Part shown: piece by piece, positions 35,116 to 44,060 of the stretch | Position numbering within the stretch: position 1 is the stretch's first letter | Layout of the letters: each line of letters starts with the position of its first letter | NCBI RefSeq assembly: GCF_009193215.1 | Contig: NZ_VYVA01000001.1 | Span: 62,001 to 126,000 of the forward strand | Source of the DNA: Flavicella marina | GTDB taxonomy: Bacteria > Bacteroidota > Bacteroidia > Flavobacteriales > Flavobacteriaceae | Reading direction: 5' to 3' | DNA: 64,000 nt | Position numbers and translations under genes: made by a program | The notes under the pieces: model-generated | Seen by the model: only the letters and a program-made list of their open reading frames with translations | What the model was told of the DNA's origin: nothing | Database searches by the model: none

Positions 35116-35961
35116 TTATTTTTTCACAATTCTTCTTTTTAAACCATTGTCAGTTTGTAAAAAATACACACCGGATACTAAATCAGAAACATCTACCGAC
35201 AAAGATGCTTCCATAGTCTTTACTTTTTGTCCCAGTACATTTACAATGTAAATAATTTTCGCTCCTTTTAAATCAGAAATTGAAATATTCCCTGATGTAG
35301 GATTAGGAAAAACACTTACATTTTTAAACAACTCAAATTCTCTCGTTGATGCAGGCACATCGTATCTTTGAATGTCATCAATATAATACACCTCTTCTGC
35401 TGTTAATGCCGTAGCATCATCTATATCAGCTACTACATCTAATTTATTATATGTACTTAAAGCATTTCCGTCAAAGTCAAATTCAAATAACACCCATGTA
35501 CCTGCATCCGTACCTAAATACGATTGGGTTCTGGTATTGGTATTACTTGAAACTGGTGAATCTGTCGGTAAATCAGCACCATATGCTAACCCTATACTAA
35601 TGGTTCCTCCAGATGTTCTTGAAGCAGGAATAAACACCTTCATACTTAGGTAACGTAATCTATCAATGGTTCCATTTACTCCGGATGCAGGAGGATTCTC
35701 ACTAAATGCTTGAAAGCGAATTCTTGCTTGATTCGTTGCTCCAATACCTTTTTGATACTTAATTACTGTATTAGAAAGATTTATACCAGTTTTACTTGGA
35801 TTTGTGTCATTGTTTTTAATTCCAGCACCTCCTTTTTGACCTAGACCATACGAAGAAACAGGTGTTACACCATTATCGCCCCCAAAGTCAAACAATTCTT
35901 CTTGTCCGAATGAAAAACTAGTTACAGAAAATGCACATACTAAAAGTAATTTTTTTAACAT
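35116..35961 (-). CDS. Secreted carbohydrate-binding-like protein with type IX secretion sorting domain
   Basis: Protein of 281 residues with a cleavable signal peptide (to SFGQ20), a beta-rich central region (about 22-200) and a C-terminal type A sorting domain (about 210-281: VSVFPNPTSGNISISDL, IYIVNVLGQKV, SGVYFLQTDNG, ending RRIVKK) that directs proteins through the type IX secretion system to the cell surface or medium. The central region (DFGGDNGV, LRYLSMKVFIPA, WVLFEFDFDGN, VYYIDDIQRYD) resembles jelly-roll carbohydrate-binding modules; I see no catalytic motif of a known family. It is the only clear type IX cargo in the window and stands alone between terminator and promoter, so it may be a secreted galactan-binding protein. 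Specific function unknown. Confidence 0.75.
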   Translation of the reverse strand: MLKKLLLVCAFSVTSFSFGQEELFDFGGDNGVTPVSSYGLGQKGGAGIKNNDTNPSKTGINLSNTVIKYQKGIGATNQARIRFQAFSENPPASGVNGTIDRLRYLSMKVFIPASRTSGGTISIGLAYGADLPTDSPVSSNTNTRTQSYLGTDAGTWVLFEFDFDGNALSTYNKLDVVADIDDATALTAEEVYYIDDIQRYDVPASTREFELFKNVSVFPNPTSGNISISDLKGAKIIYIVNVLGQKVKTMEASLSVDVSDLVSGVYFLQTDNGLKRRIVKK

Positions 35962-35987
35962 AATAAAGTTATTAATTGGTTAAGTGT

Positions 35988-35995
35988 CAAATATA
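35988..35995 (-). promoter_or_regulatory. Candidate -7 promoter element (TATATTTG) for the type IX cargo gene
   Basis: On the minus strand TATATTTG fits TAnnTTTG and lies 27 bases upstream of the start codon. A TTG lies 14 bases further upstream, closer than the usual 19. Two CATATG words (36022-36027 and 36043-36048) lie just upstream. Confidence 0.5.
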
Positions 35996-36178
35996 AATTC
36001 TTCACAAAACAAGAATTAACTCATATGTTTAATTTTCTACTTCATATGTGCAACCCTCCATACAGATTAGAAAAACACAAAGAAATGCTAATAAAACAGA
36101 AAGAGGTGATTAACAAAAAATCATTTATTTAACAATTTCATGTGGTATAAATACTATTAATCTCCAAATTTCACTTAG

Positions 36179-37744
36179 TTATTTTCTGTTAATTTTAAAT
36201 ACAAAAGCATGATCTCCGACTTTATTCGGTAGTTTAATTTTTAGCCCTTCAGTATCTCTATTGAACATCAAGTTACCTTCATTACCCAATAACTGAATTG
36301 AAGCTACATCTTTTTGATATAACTCACTTCCTTGTTTTAATGTTCTAATATGCAACTCCCCATTTTCTGGCCAATCCAAAGCTATTGCATATAAAACATC
36401 GCCTTTGGTTGTAAATCGGATATCTTTTGCTGTGTTATCAGCATTTTTTTCTTCACTTAAATGTCCCTCAACAACTTTTGCATCGCCCTCTCCATAAATT
36501 TCAAATGTTCGAGTACCATAAATAGCTTCACCATTTACTTTCAACCAAGCGCCCATCTCTAACAATCTTTCTTTCACAAGTTCCGGAATTTCTCCATTGG
36601 ATTTTGGTGTAATATTCAATAACACAGCACCATTTTTACTTACTACATCTACTAAAAAATCAATCAATCTATTCGTTGATTTATATCTTGGATTGCTAAT
36701 ATGCGACCAAGATTTCCAATCTATTGAATCATCAGTCAACCAAGGAAAATCTTTTTTCTCCTTCATTCTCGAACGTTCTAAATCTAGCACTGCAGTTCCT
36801 TTGGCAAAATCATAAAACTTATATGTCGAAACAACTTCTTGACCTTTATTCTCAGCATGGTTGTAATAATATTCTAAAAACTCTTTTCTATGTTCTTCAG
36901 AAACTACGTCCATTTTGTTATCGAACCATACAAGATCTGGGTTGTAATTATCGATAATTTCTTTCAATCTATTCAACCATTCGTCATTAAATTCTTTACC
37001 AGCTCTTGGATAATAACGATCTTCACCAGCATCAATTTCATGTGGGTTGTAAGGATATTGAAAGTCTCCTTTCTTTAATTTCGGACCGTATAAATCAGCA
37101 TACTCAGGATCAGAAGCATCTGTTGTCTCATCCCATGTTGGAAACCAACCAAACAACCATTGACGATGAAATGTTGCAATAAACTTCATATCACGTTTTC
37201 TAATTTCTTTCGAAAGCTCACCCATAATATCACGTTTAGGCCCCATTTCTTTTGCATCCCATTTAGTTAACTTACTGTCCCACATAGCAAACCCATCAGC
37301 ATGTTCAGAAACTGGACCCGCAAATTTAGCTCCGGCGTCATAAAATAATTGTGCCCACTCAGCTGCATCAAATTTTTCAGCTTTAAACATTGGAATAAAA
37401 TCTTTATAACCAAACTCATTTAAGGGACCATAAGTTTCAACATGATGGGTATAAAAATGACTTGGCTTCCCATTTTTTGCTTCTGGATTTTTCTCATTCA
37501 CATACATCCAATGTGCATACCATTCATTTTCATATTCTGGCACAGAATAAGGCCCCCAATGACAATAAATACCGAACTTCGCATCTAAAAACCATTCCGG
37601 GGTTTCATGCTGTTTCAAAGACTCCCAATCTGCGGAATATACAATTTTGGCTTTTTCAGAATCTTTCTTTTTATCTGATGAATTACACGATACTAATGTT
37701 ATCACTAACAAACTTATCAATAGTGCTCTCATAATTAAATGCAT
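36179..37744 (-). CDS. GH29 family glycosidase (probable exo-alpha-L-galactosidase), lipoprotein
   Basis: GH29 enzymes are alpha-L-fucosidases, and some act as alpha-L-galactosidases on porphyran, since L-fucose is 6-deoxy-L-galactose; the context favours the latter. The protein has 521 residues, a lipoprotein signal (LVSC, Cys20) and the GH29 barrel: KFGIYCHWGPYSVPEYENEWY, EHADGFAMWDS, and the nucleophile Asp275 in PDLVWFDNKMD. A C-terminal beta-sandwich follows (from about 410). A second ATG four codons in, beginning MRALLISLL, gives an equally good signal peptide and could be the real start. In gut Bacteroides, a GH29 works after a sulfatase removes 6-sulfate from terminal L-galactose; seven sulfatases are available here. 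It is last in the P450 gene set, 189 bases after GH2. Confidence 0.87.
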   Translation of the reverse strand: MHLIMRALLISLLVITLVSCNSSDKKKDSEKAKIVYSADWESLKQHETPEWFLDAKFGIYCHWGPYSVPEYENEWYAHWMYVNEKNPEAKNGKPSHFYTHHVETYGPLNEFGYKDFIPMFKAEKFDAAEWAQLFYDAGAKFAGPVSEHADGFAMWDSKLTKWDAKEMGPKRDIMGELSKEIRKRDMKFIATFHRQWLFGWFPTWDETTDASDPEYADLYGPKLKKGDFQYPYNPHEIDAGEDRYYPRAGKEFNDEWLNRLKEIIDNYNPDLVWFDNKMDVVSEEHRKEFLEYYYNHAENKGQEVVSTYKFYDFAKGTAVLDLERSRMKEKKDFPWLTDDSIDWKSWSHISNPRYKSTNRLIDFLVDVVSKNGAVLLNITPKSNGEIPELVKERLLEMGAWLKVNGEAIYGTRTFEIYGEGDAKVVEGHLSEEKNADNTAKDIRFTTKGDVLYAIALDWPENGELHIRTLKQGSELYQKDVASIQLLGNEGNLMFNRDTEGLKIKLPNKVGDHAFVFKINRK

Positions 37745-37933
37745 TAGAATTTATTACATGTTGATTTCATTCAAATACTCATTACTAGTTAAACTTAAAG
37801 ATTAGCATATCGTATTACCGATCTCAACTTAGAATCAAAATTATCTTATCGGTTAAAAGAATAGAATCACTATAAGATTTTCATGGGTAACAAATGGTTT
37901 CTAAACTCGTCGATCAAAAAAACTAAAAATATT
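37745..37933. other. Intergenic gap between GH2 and GH29 genes
   Basis: This 189-base gap could contain an internal promoter for GH29: the minus strand carries TAATTTTG at 37843-37836, which fits TAnnTTTG, but without a -33 TTG at proper spacing. No convincing terminator is seen. Confidence 0.3.
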
Positions 37934-40483
37934 CTATCGAGTGATTAACGTCAAATCTTCAGATTTAACTGTACCAACTTTTGCAAAAACGCTACCAGAA
38001 CTTTTCTTGTTTTTAGACTGTATGATTACAATTGCTTTTCCTTGATGTGTAATAATTTTATTTCCTTGGTGTTTTCCGACAAACTTTTCCCATCCATTGT
38101 CAATTCCAATAATCATCAAATTTTCATTCACGAAAAACTCTATTTCAGAATCGTTATCAGTAATCAAGTTTCCATCAACATCTAATAAGTTAACTTCAAC
38201 CACAGAAGTGTCATAACCATCAGCATTTAAATTTGTTTTATTTGCTTTTATTGAAATCTCATGCAAACTTCCTTGCGTTCCTAATTTATATTCATCAACT
38301 TTCACTCCATCATTATACCCAATCACTTTCAAAGTTCCTTTAGAATAAGGCACCAACCATTTTATGATGTTATCCTCTGCGAAATCTGCTCTACTTAACT
38401 TTCCTAAGGATGTATCATTTAAAAACAATTCAGCCTCTTCACAATTTGTATACGTTTGAACAATAATAGATTCATTATCTGAATAATTCCATTTCGGATA
38501 TACTTTATACCATTCCCATTTTCTTAACATTTTCCATACAGGAGCAGGGGTATACTGCATCTCAAACTTCCAACCATCTTTTTTGGAAAATGAAAATTCT
38601 GATTCAGATTCAGGTGTCGTTACCATATATACTTTTGGAGTTTCTTTCCACAAACACTCGAAAAAATGACCTCTAGGAGTTTTAAAACCGGCATAATCAA
38701 AAAACGATATTTCCAATCCTTTTCTTGGCCAAGGTCCGGCTTCTCCTAAATAAGCAAAGCCTGTCCAAGTAAAAATCCCAGCGACAAAATCACGTTCATC
38801 GATACTTTTCCACTCTTTATAATCTCCCCAATTTTCCGACCCAACGATTTTTAAATCTGGATATTCGGCATGTGCAACATCATAATCAGAAGCTCGATAA
38901 TTGAAACCAAATACATCCACCGCAGTTCCATAACCGCTTACCATACCTACTGAAGGTAAGACACTACCACAAGTAATTGGACGGGTGCTATCGACCTCTT
39001 TAGCCCATGCCACAAGTTTCTCAGCAGTTTCAGCCAAAGGATCTTTACCTTTTACATTTTTATCGAATGCCATCTTCACTGTTTTCGCATCGTAATTAGG
39101 CACATATTCATAACCTTGAGCCCCAGATTTATCATTTACGTCATTGAACGTTTTTGAATAATGAGGGAAGGTCCATTCTATTTCATTCCCAATACTCCAC
39201 ATAATAACAGATGGATGATTAAAATCTCTTAAAATCAAATCTTTTAAATCTCTTTCTGCCCATTCATTAAAAACTTCTGGATAAGCTTTAGCTGCTTCCT
39301 TTGGTGCTGCATTATCTCCTAGATATGCTAAACTTTTACCTTTTGGAACATGCCATTCATCAAAAGCCTCTGCCATTACTAAAATTCCTTTCTCATCACA
39401 AACATCCATCAACTCAACAGCATGAGGATTGTGTGACATACGAATTGCATTAACCCCAATAGACTTTAGTTTATCAACTCTGTATTCCCAAATTGATTTC
39501 GGAACAGCTACCCCTAATGCACCCCCATCGTGATGTAAGTTTACTCCTTTGATTTTCAACCTTTCTCCATTTAAAGAAAAACCAGTATTTGCATCAAAGT
39601 CAAACGTTCTGATTCCAAAATTTTCCTCAGTTTCATCGATCAATACATCATTTTCAAATAGACCAACTTTTATACTATATAAATTTGCTTTTTCTACTCC
39701 CCAAAATCTTGGATTTTCGATATTTATTACAGATTTATACATTCCTTTATTCACATCATCAATATCCTTGTCTATAGAAGACACAATATTCTTATCAGCA
39801 TCCAACACTAGATATTTTAAAGATACATTTTTCATAGCCTCAGCTCTATTGTTCTCTATCGATGTAACAACAACAACCTCGGCATTTTCTTTGGTTACTT
39901 TAGGAGTTGTAATTTGAACTCCCCATTGCTTGATATGAAGTTTATTTTTCTTTATTAATTGTACTTTTCTGTAAATTCCAGATCCAGTATACCAACGCGA
40001 ATCTATATATGCCTTTCTGTCAACCTCTACGGCAATCACATTCTCTTTTGCCCCAAAATTCAGATGCTCAGACAAATCATATGAAAAACTACTATAACCA
40101 TTTGGTCGTTTTCCCAAAAAATGTCCATTGATCCAAACAGAAGCATTATTATACACACCATCGAACAATATTTCTATTTGTTTTTGCTGATCTGATTCAG
40201 GTAAAGTAAAGTGCTTTCTGTACCAACCCATTCCTCCCTTCACAAACCCAGTACTCGCAGCGCCATTTTCCTTATCATATCCTTGCTCAATACTCCAATC
40301 ATGCGGAACTGACAAATTTCTCCAATTCGAATCATCATATTCAACTGCAGAAGCCTTGGCTTCATCAATTAATTTAAATTTCCAACCCTGGTTAAAATCT
40401 AAAGATTCACGGACGTTTTTTGTTTCGGTTTCACAAGATGCAGATAGAAAGACTAGTGCAATCAACATGTATACTATTCTCAT
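37934..40483 (-). CDS. GH2 family beta-galactosidase, lipoprotein
   Basis: Exo-beta-glycosidase of 849 residues with a lipoprotein signal (SASC, Cys17). The order is sugar-binding jelly roll (VPHDWSIEQGYD, WYRKHF, VWINGHFLG), immunoglobulin-like domain, TIM barrel with Glu434 (MWSIGNEIEWTFPHY, acid/base) and Glu550 (KIVGSENWGDY, nucleophile), then beta-sandwich domains. Between the two catalytic glutamates lies a longer stretch (about 440-490) than in the two GH2 paralogues at 5003 and 20549. Its gene begins 8 bases after the ferredoxin reductase gene of the methyl-galactose cassette. This position suggests that it releases the 6-O-methyl-D-galactose that the P450 consumes; this is inference from context, though GH2 enzymes of porphyran loci are known to handle methylated galactose. 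Confidence 0.9.
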   Translation of the reverse strand: MRIVYMLIALVFLSASCETETKNVRESLDFNQGWKFKLIDEAKASAVEYDDSNWRNLSVPHDWSIEQGYDKENGAASTGFVKGGMGWYRKHFTLPESDQQKQIEILFDGVYNNASVWINGHFLGKRPNGYSSFSYDLSEHLNFGAKENVIAVEVDRKAYIDSRWYTGSGIYRKVQLIKKNKLHIKQWGVQITTPKVTKENAEVVVVTSIENNRAEAMKNVSLKYLVLDADKNIVSSIDKDIDDVNKGMYKSVINIENPRFWGVEKANLYSIKVGLFENDVLIDETEENFGIRTFDFDANTGFSLNGERLKIKGVNLHHDGGALGVAVPKSIWEYRVDKLKSIGVNAIRMSHNPHAVELMDVCDEKGILVMAEAFDEWHVPKGKSLAYLGDNAAPKEAAKAYPEVFNEWAERDLKDLILRDFNHPSVIMWSIGNEIEWTFPHYSKTFNDVNDKSGAQGYEYVPNYDAKTVKMAFDKNVKGKDPLAETAEKLVAWAKEVDSTRPITCGSVLPSVGMVSGYGTAVDVFGFNYRASDYDVAHAEYPDLKIVGSENWGDYKEWKSIDERDFVAGIFTWTGFAYLGEAGPWPRKGLEISFFDYAGFKTPRGHFFECLWKETPKVYMVTTPESESEFSFSKKDGWKFEMQYTPAPVWKMLRKWEWYKVYPKWNYSDNESIIVQTYTNCEEAELFLNDTSLGKLSRADFAEDNIIKWLVPYSKGTLKVIGYNDGVKVDEYKLGTQGSLHEISIKANKTNLNADGYDTSVVEVNLLDVDGNLITDNDSEIEFFVNENLMIIGIDNGWEKFVGKHQGNKIITHQGKAIVIIQSKNKKSSGSVFAKVGTVKSEDLTLITR

Positions 40484-40491
40484 AATAATTT

Positions 40492-41739
40492 TTATTTTAA
40501 CAGGTTAGCTGGCTTGAATACAACCTCTAAGTCTATTAGTTTTGATTTGTCTATTTTTTTTGAATCTTTTATAAATTTTGTTCCTACAACAAAAGCTTTG
40601 GGACTATTAACAGCGTCTACAGCAAGAAGTTCATCTTCTTTGAAATACCAAATAGAAAATTTTTGCTCATCCTCTTTTCTTACCAAAACTTCAGTATAGC
40701 CTTGTGACAAACCAACCATCTGTAACTTAACGTCATATTGATCTGACCAAAACCAAGGGATTGTATCGTATACAGGGTCTTTTCCGACAATCGCAGCAGC
40801 TGCTACTTTCGCCTGATCAACAGCATTCTGAACAGATTCTAGCCTAATTTTTCTATTGTAATGGGGGTTGAAATGATACGTACAGTCACCTATCGCAAAA
40901 ATATTGGCATCATTTGTTTTAGCAGTTTCATCAACTAAGATTCCATTATCAATTGTCAAACCCGCAGTTTTCGCCAACTCTAAATTTACACGAATACCGA
41001 CACCAACAATAATTAAATCTGCCTCGTACATCGTACCATCAGCACAAATAACCTCATTAGCATTTTGATTATTTTTAATAGACACTACATCCTTTTCAGT
41101 CAATACTGAAACACCATTTACAGCATGCAACTCAGTAAAATACTCAGACATTTCAGGAGCTGTAACTCTCGCTAGCACACGATTTTCTCGTTCTAAAACG
41201 ATTATATTACCTCCAAGTTTTCTTAACGAAGCAGCCGTTTCTAATCCGATATATCCTCCTCCAATAATCACCACATTTTTCCTTGTCGCTTCGGTAAATG
41301 CTGCTCGAATATTTTCTACATCTGCTCCTGTGCGTAAAGGAAAAATATTCTTTGCTCTATCAATACCTTTAATTGGAGGAATAAATGGTCGTGCGCCAGT
41401 AGCTATCACCAACTTATCATAGGCTAAATTCTCACCATCAGCTAGAATCAAGTTTTGGTTTTCTCTATCGATTTTCTCAACGGACACACCAAGCATAATC
41501 TCGATATTTTCTTTAGAATAACTCTCTACTGATTTCAATAAATTAGACTCCATTCCTCCTTCAGTTGTCAAATATGCTTTTGACAGTGGAGGTCTATGAT
41601 ACGGTACTAGAGGGTCTTTATCTATTAGGATAATATTTCCTTCCCAACCTTCTTTTCTTAAAGAAAAAGCAAAATTCACACCACCATGACTTGCACCAAT
41701 TACAACACAGATTTGATCTTGAGTATTATTTTCAGACAT
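40492..41739 (-). CDS. NAD(P)H:ferredoxin reductase for the P450 (putidaredoxin reductase type)
   Basis: FAD enzyme of 415 residues that passes electrons from NAD(P)H to the ferredoxin encoded 11 bases upstream. Two dinucleotide folds are visible: FAD-binding VVIGASHGG (residues 13-20), with the PYHRPPLSK block typical of putidaredoxin/rubredoxin reductases, and NAD(P)-binding VVIIGGGYIGLETA (156-169). The second FAD contact is IFAIGDCTYHF (280-290). There is no signal peptide, so it is cytosolic. With the adjacent [2Fe-2S] ferredoxin and P450 it completes a class I three-component P450 system. The equivalent reductase, ferredoxin and P450 have been shown to demethylate 6-O-methyl-D-galactose in Zobellia and Formosa. 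Confidence 0.93.
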   Translation of the reverse strand: MSENNTQDQICVVIGASHGGVNFAFSLRKEGWEGNIILIDKDPLVPYHRPPLSKAYLTTEGGMESNLLKSVESYSKENIEIMLGVSVEKIDRENQNLILADGENLAYDKLVIATGARPFIPPIKGIDRAKNIFPLRTGADVENIRAAFTEATRKNVVIIGGGYIGLETAASLRKLGGNIIVLERENRVLARVTAPEMSEYFTELHAVNGVSVLTEKDVVSIKNNQNANEVICADGTMYEADLIIVGVGIRVNLELAKTAGLTIDNGILVDETAKTNDANIFAIGDCTYHFNPHYNRKIRLESVQNAVDQAKVAAAAIVGKDPVYDTIPWFWSDQYDVKLQMVGLSQGYTEVLVRKEDEQKFSIWYFKEDELLAVDAVNSPKAFVVGTKFIKDSKKIDKSKLIDLEVVFKPANLLK

Positions 41740-41750
41740 ATTTTATGCTA

Positions 41751-42065
41751 TTATTCTGATTCTGCCACTTGTAAAACAACACCATCTAAATCTTCACTAA
41801 TTTCTAGTTGACAACACAAACGACTTTGTTCGTTTGCATGGTCATTTAGTTCTAACATATCTGCTTCTATTTCACTTGCTTCTCCCGTTTTATCAGTATG
41901 AGCTGGATCTACATGTACGTGACACGTAGCACAAGAACACACTCCACCGCAATCACCATCAATACCTGGTATATTATTATCTACTGCCAATTGCATCACA
42001 GAACCTGAAGTTCCTTCTAAAATAATTGACTCATTTTCTCTTGTTATAAATGTTATTTTTGCCAT
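41751..42065 (-). CDS. [2Fe-2S] ferredoxin, adrenodoxin/putidaredoxin type
   Basis: Electron carrier of 104 residues between the reductase and the P450. Cluster ligands follow the vertebrate/putidaredoxin-type spacing: Cys39, Cys45 and Cys48 (GDCGGVCSCATCH) and Cys85 in SRLCCQLE; Cys43 and Cys84 are extra. The HVDPAHTDKTGEAS segment corresponds to the acidic interaction loop region of this family, and the residue pattern EIEADMLELND follows it. It lies 11 bases from the genes on either side, which supports a dedicated role with this P450. Confidence 0.95.
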   Translation of the reverse strand: MAKITFITRENESIILEGTSGSVMQLAVDNNIPGIDGDCGGVCSCATCHVHVDPAHTDKTGEASEIEADMLELNDHANEQSRLCCQLEISEDLDGVVLQVAESE

Positions 42066-42076
42066 CGCTATCTGTT

Positions 42077-43234
42077 TTATTTTTTATTAAACTTTACTTG
42101 TAAATATTCGTACCCCACTTTTCTCTTGAACTGATCTAAATCTTCTATATTTTCTTTACTATCAAGAATATCAATTGAGGCTACTTTTTCCGCCAATGTT
42201 TTTAATAAGATATTCATGATTTGTCTTGCGTGTGTTGCTCCTAAACAATTATGATGGCTAAAACCAAATGCCACATGAGGATTGATTTTTCTATCCAAAA
42301 CAACTTCATTAGGTTTTTCGAAAACTTTAGCATCTCTGTTTGCAGAAGCCCAACACAAAGAAATTCTAGTATCAGCTTTCACCGCATGTTCGCAGACCTC
42401 TGTATCTTTTGTTACAACTCTACCCATATGAGTCAATGGAGAAAAATATCGTATCAATTCCTCAACTGCTTTTCCTGTGACTTCTGGCTCCTCTAACAAC
42501 TTTTTTAAAGATTCAGGATGTTCTGCAAAATACGCTATCGAATTGGTTACCGCATTGATTACTGTATCCCTACCTCCAGAAAATGTTAAAATCATTACGC
42601 CTTTTACCTCTTCTCTAGTTAATTTTTTTCCATTTACTGTTGCAGATAACAACATAGAATACAAATCATCTCCTGGATTTTCAATTGCTTCAGAAATTTT
42701 TTCATCTATATAATCGTATAGAATTTTTGCCTTATCTCCATCTAAATCATTTCCTTCACTTCGAAACACGTGTGTTCCCCATGAAATCCATAAATCGGCT
42801 TCAGAATAAGGTATATTTAACAATAACGTAAGCGCTCTTGACTGTAATTTCAAAGAAAACTCTTCGATCACTTCCACTGAATCTAGTGTCAATACTTCTT
42901 CTACTAATGCTTCGATTTGATTCTTTAACTCTTGAGAATACTTTTCTTCTAATGGCCTTTTGAACCATGGTTCAACCAAGGCTCGAAAATCTTTGTGTTC
43001 TGGTGGATCAACCTCAAAAGGAATTTGCCTTGTATCCCTAATATTCACTTCAGAAGGCACCACAATTCTTCCTGGTTCTGCACCTGATTGAAAGTTTTTC
43101 CAATTATGGGCACATTTTCTAACATCCTTAAGACCAAGAATCATTGTTACTGGATCATCTTGATCGTTCATTTTTCCATAACCTTTGCTAATTCTAGCTT
43201 CTTCAAAAACATCTGGTAAGGCACTTTTTTCCAT
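42077..43234 (-). CDS. Cytochrome P450, probable 6-O-methyl-D-galactose demethylase (CYP236A-like)
   Basis: Cytosolic monooxygenase of 385 residues. The heme-ligand loop is FGFSHHNCLGATHARQ with Cys330; the K-helix ExxR is Glu259-Leu-Ile-Arg262; the I-helix reads LTFSGGRDTVINA (oxygen-activation Thr224). FEVDPPEHKDFRALVEPWF is the typical bacterial C-helix region. The enzyme should hydroxylate the methyl ether of 6-O-methyl-D-galactose, giving D-galactose and formaldehyde. Support comes from the same three-component gene set characterised in porphyran-degrading Zobellia and Formosa and from the surrounding GH2, GH29 and GH16 genes. I recognise the family resemblance from memory; the CYP subfamily should be confirmed by alignment. 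Upstream in the same gene run are the esterase and alcohol dehydrogenase suited to formaldehyde removal. Confidence 0.9.
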   Translation of the reverse strand: MEKSALPDVFEEARISKGYGKMNDQDDPVTMILGLKDVRKCAHNWKNFQSGAEPGRIVVPSEVNIRDTRQIPFEVDPPEHKDFRALVEPWFKRPLEEKYSQELKNQIEALVEEVLTLDSVEVIEEFSLKLQSRALTLLLNIPYSEADLWISWGTHVFRSEGNDLDGDKAKILYDYIDEKISEAIENPGDDLYSMLLSATVNGKKLTREEVKGVMILTFSGGRDTVINAVTNSIAYFAEHPESLKKLLEEPEVTGKAVEELIRYFSPLTHMGRVVTKDTEVCEHAVKADTRISLCWASANRDAKVFEKPNEVVLDRKINPHVAFGFSHHNCLGATHARQIMNILLKTLAEKVASIDILDSKENIEDLDQFKRKVGYEYLQVKFNKK

Positions 43235-43255
43235 GATATGATAATTTAAGTTTTA

Positions 43256-44059
43256 TTATTTTTTTAAAATTTCATTAAAAAACAACATACTTTCTTTGAT
43301 ATGTGTTTCCCAATAACTCCATTCGTGTTTACCTGGATTTTCTCTATAATCATGCTCAATATTTAGAGCAGATAATTGTTTGTGTAACTCACGATTCCCC
43401 TCAATCAATTCATCATCCACACCGCAATCAAAACGCAATGGTGGCAAATTATTTTTATGTTTCTGTATCGTTTGAAAAACCGAAATTTCTTCTTGATTAC
43501 CCTGATCATAGGAACTCAAAGGTTCTTCTACAAACAATTTCATCTCTTCAATTTTAGTAATTGATGACAAGCCAGATACTCCAGAAAAAAGCTTGTTGTA
43601 TTTAACACCTAAACGCAAAGCTCCGAATCCCCCCATAGACAGTCCTGCAATGAACATTTTTGAATTTTCACTTACCTGAGAAATCAATTCTATTAAAGCA
43701 TTCGGAACATCTTCAACAATCCATTTTTCAAAATCCGCACTTGTATGTTTTACATAAGCACTTCCATCTCCCCACAAACCATCGGAAGGCATTGCAATAA
43801 CCATTGGTTCAATCAATTTTTGATCGATCCACTCTTGCATTTTTAAATGAATTCCTGTCTTTTGGGACCAGATCCAGTGACTACCATACACTCCATGTAG
43901 CAAAATTACAAATGGCAAATCACTAGTAACATAACCTTTCGGCACATAGACCGAGATATCTCCTCTGCCTTTCATATTTTGAGACTTGACCGTAATATGT
44001 CTCAAATTATTAGCCTCAAATCGAGGGTCAGAAATTTCTGTAGTTTTAAATTTTGACAT
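43256..44059 (-). CDS. Alpha/beta-hydrolase esterase (esterase D/S-formylglutathione hydrolase-like)
   Basis: Serine esterase of 267 residues without a signal peptide. Landmarks (numbered from the ATG chosen here) are the oxyanion block LLHGVYGSHWIW, nucleophile Ser141 in GLSMGGFGAL, an acidic FDCGVDD segment, and the catalytic His245 in PGKHEWSYW. The frame extends 5 codons upstream to a TTG that overlaps the alcohol dehydrogenase gene; I prefer the ATG one base after that gene's stop. Family members include S-formylglutathione hydrolase, which turns the thiol adduct of formaldehyde into formate. Its place between alcohol dehydrogenase and P450 genes fits detoxification of the formaldehyde made by demethylation. 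A sugar-ester deacylase is an alternative. Confidence 0.82.
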   Translation of the reverse strand: MSKFKTTEISDPRFEANNLRHITVKSQNMKGRGDISVYVPKGYVTSDLPFVILLHGVYGSHWIWSQKTGIHLKMQEWIDQKLIEPMVIAMPSDGLWGDGSAYVKHTSADFEKWIVEDVPNALIELISQVSENSKMFIAGLSMGGFGALRLGVKYNKLFSGVSGLSSITKIEEMKLFVEEPLSSYDQGNQEEISVFQTIQKHKNNLPPLRFDCGVDDELIEGNRELHKQLSALNIEHDYRENPGKHEWSYWETHIKESMLFFNEILKK

Positions 44060-44060
44060 A

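Noticed and set aside
36890-37078. Several overlapping short plus-strand frames inside the GH29 gene
   Set aside because: They are shadows in other frames of the GH29 coding sequence without start context or domain signals.
37817-37853. ACCGAT/ATCGGT inverted repeat as a possible terminator between GH2 and GH29
   Set aside because: Only 6 bp of stem with a 25-base loop and no T tract; too weak to call.
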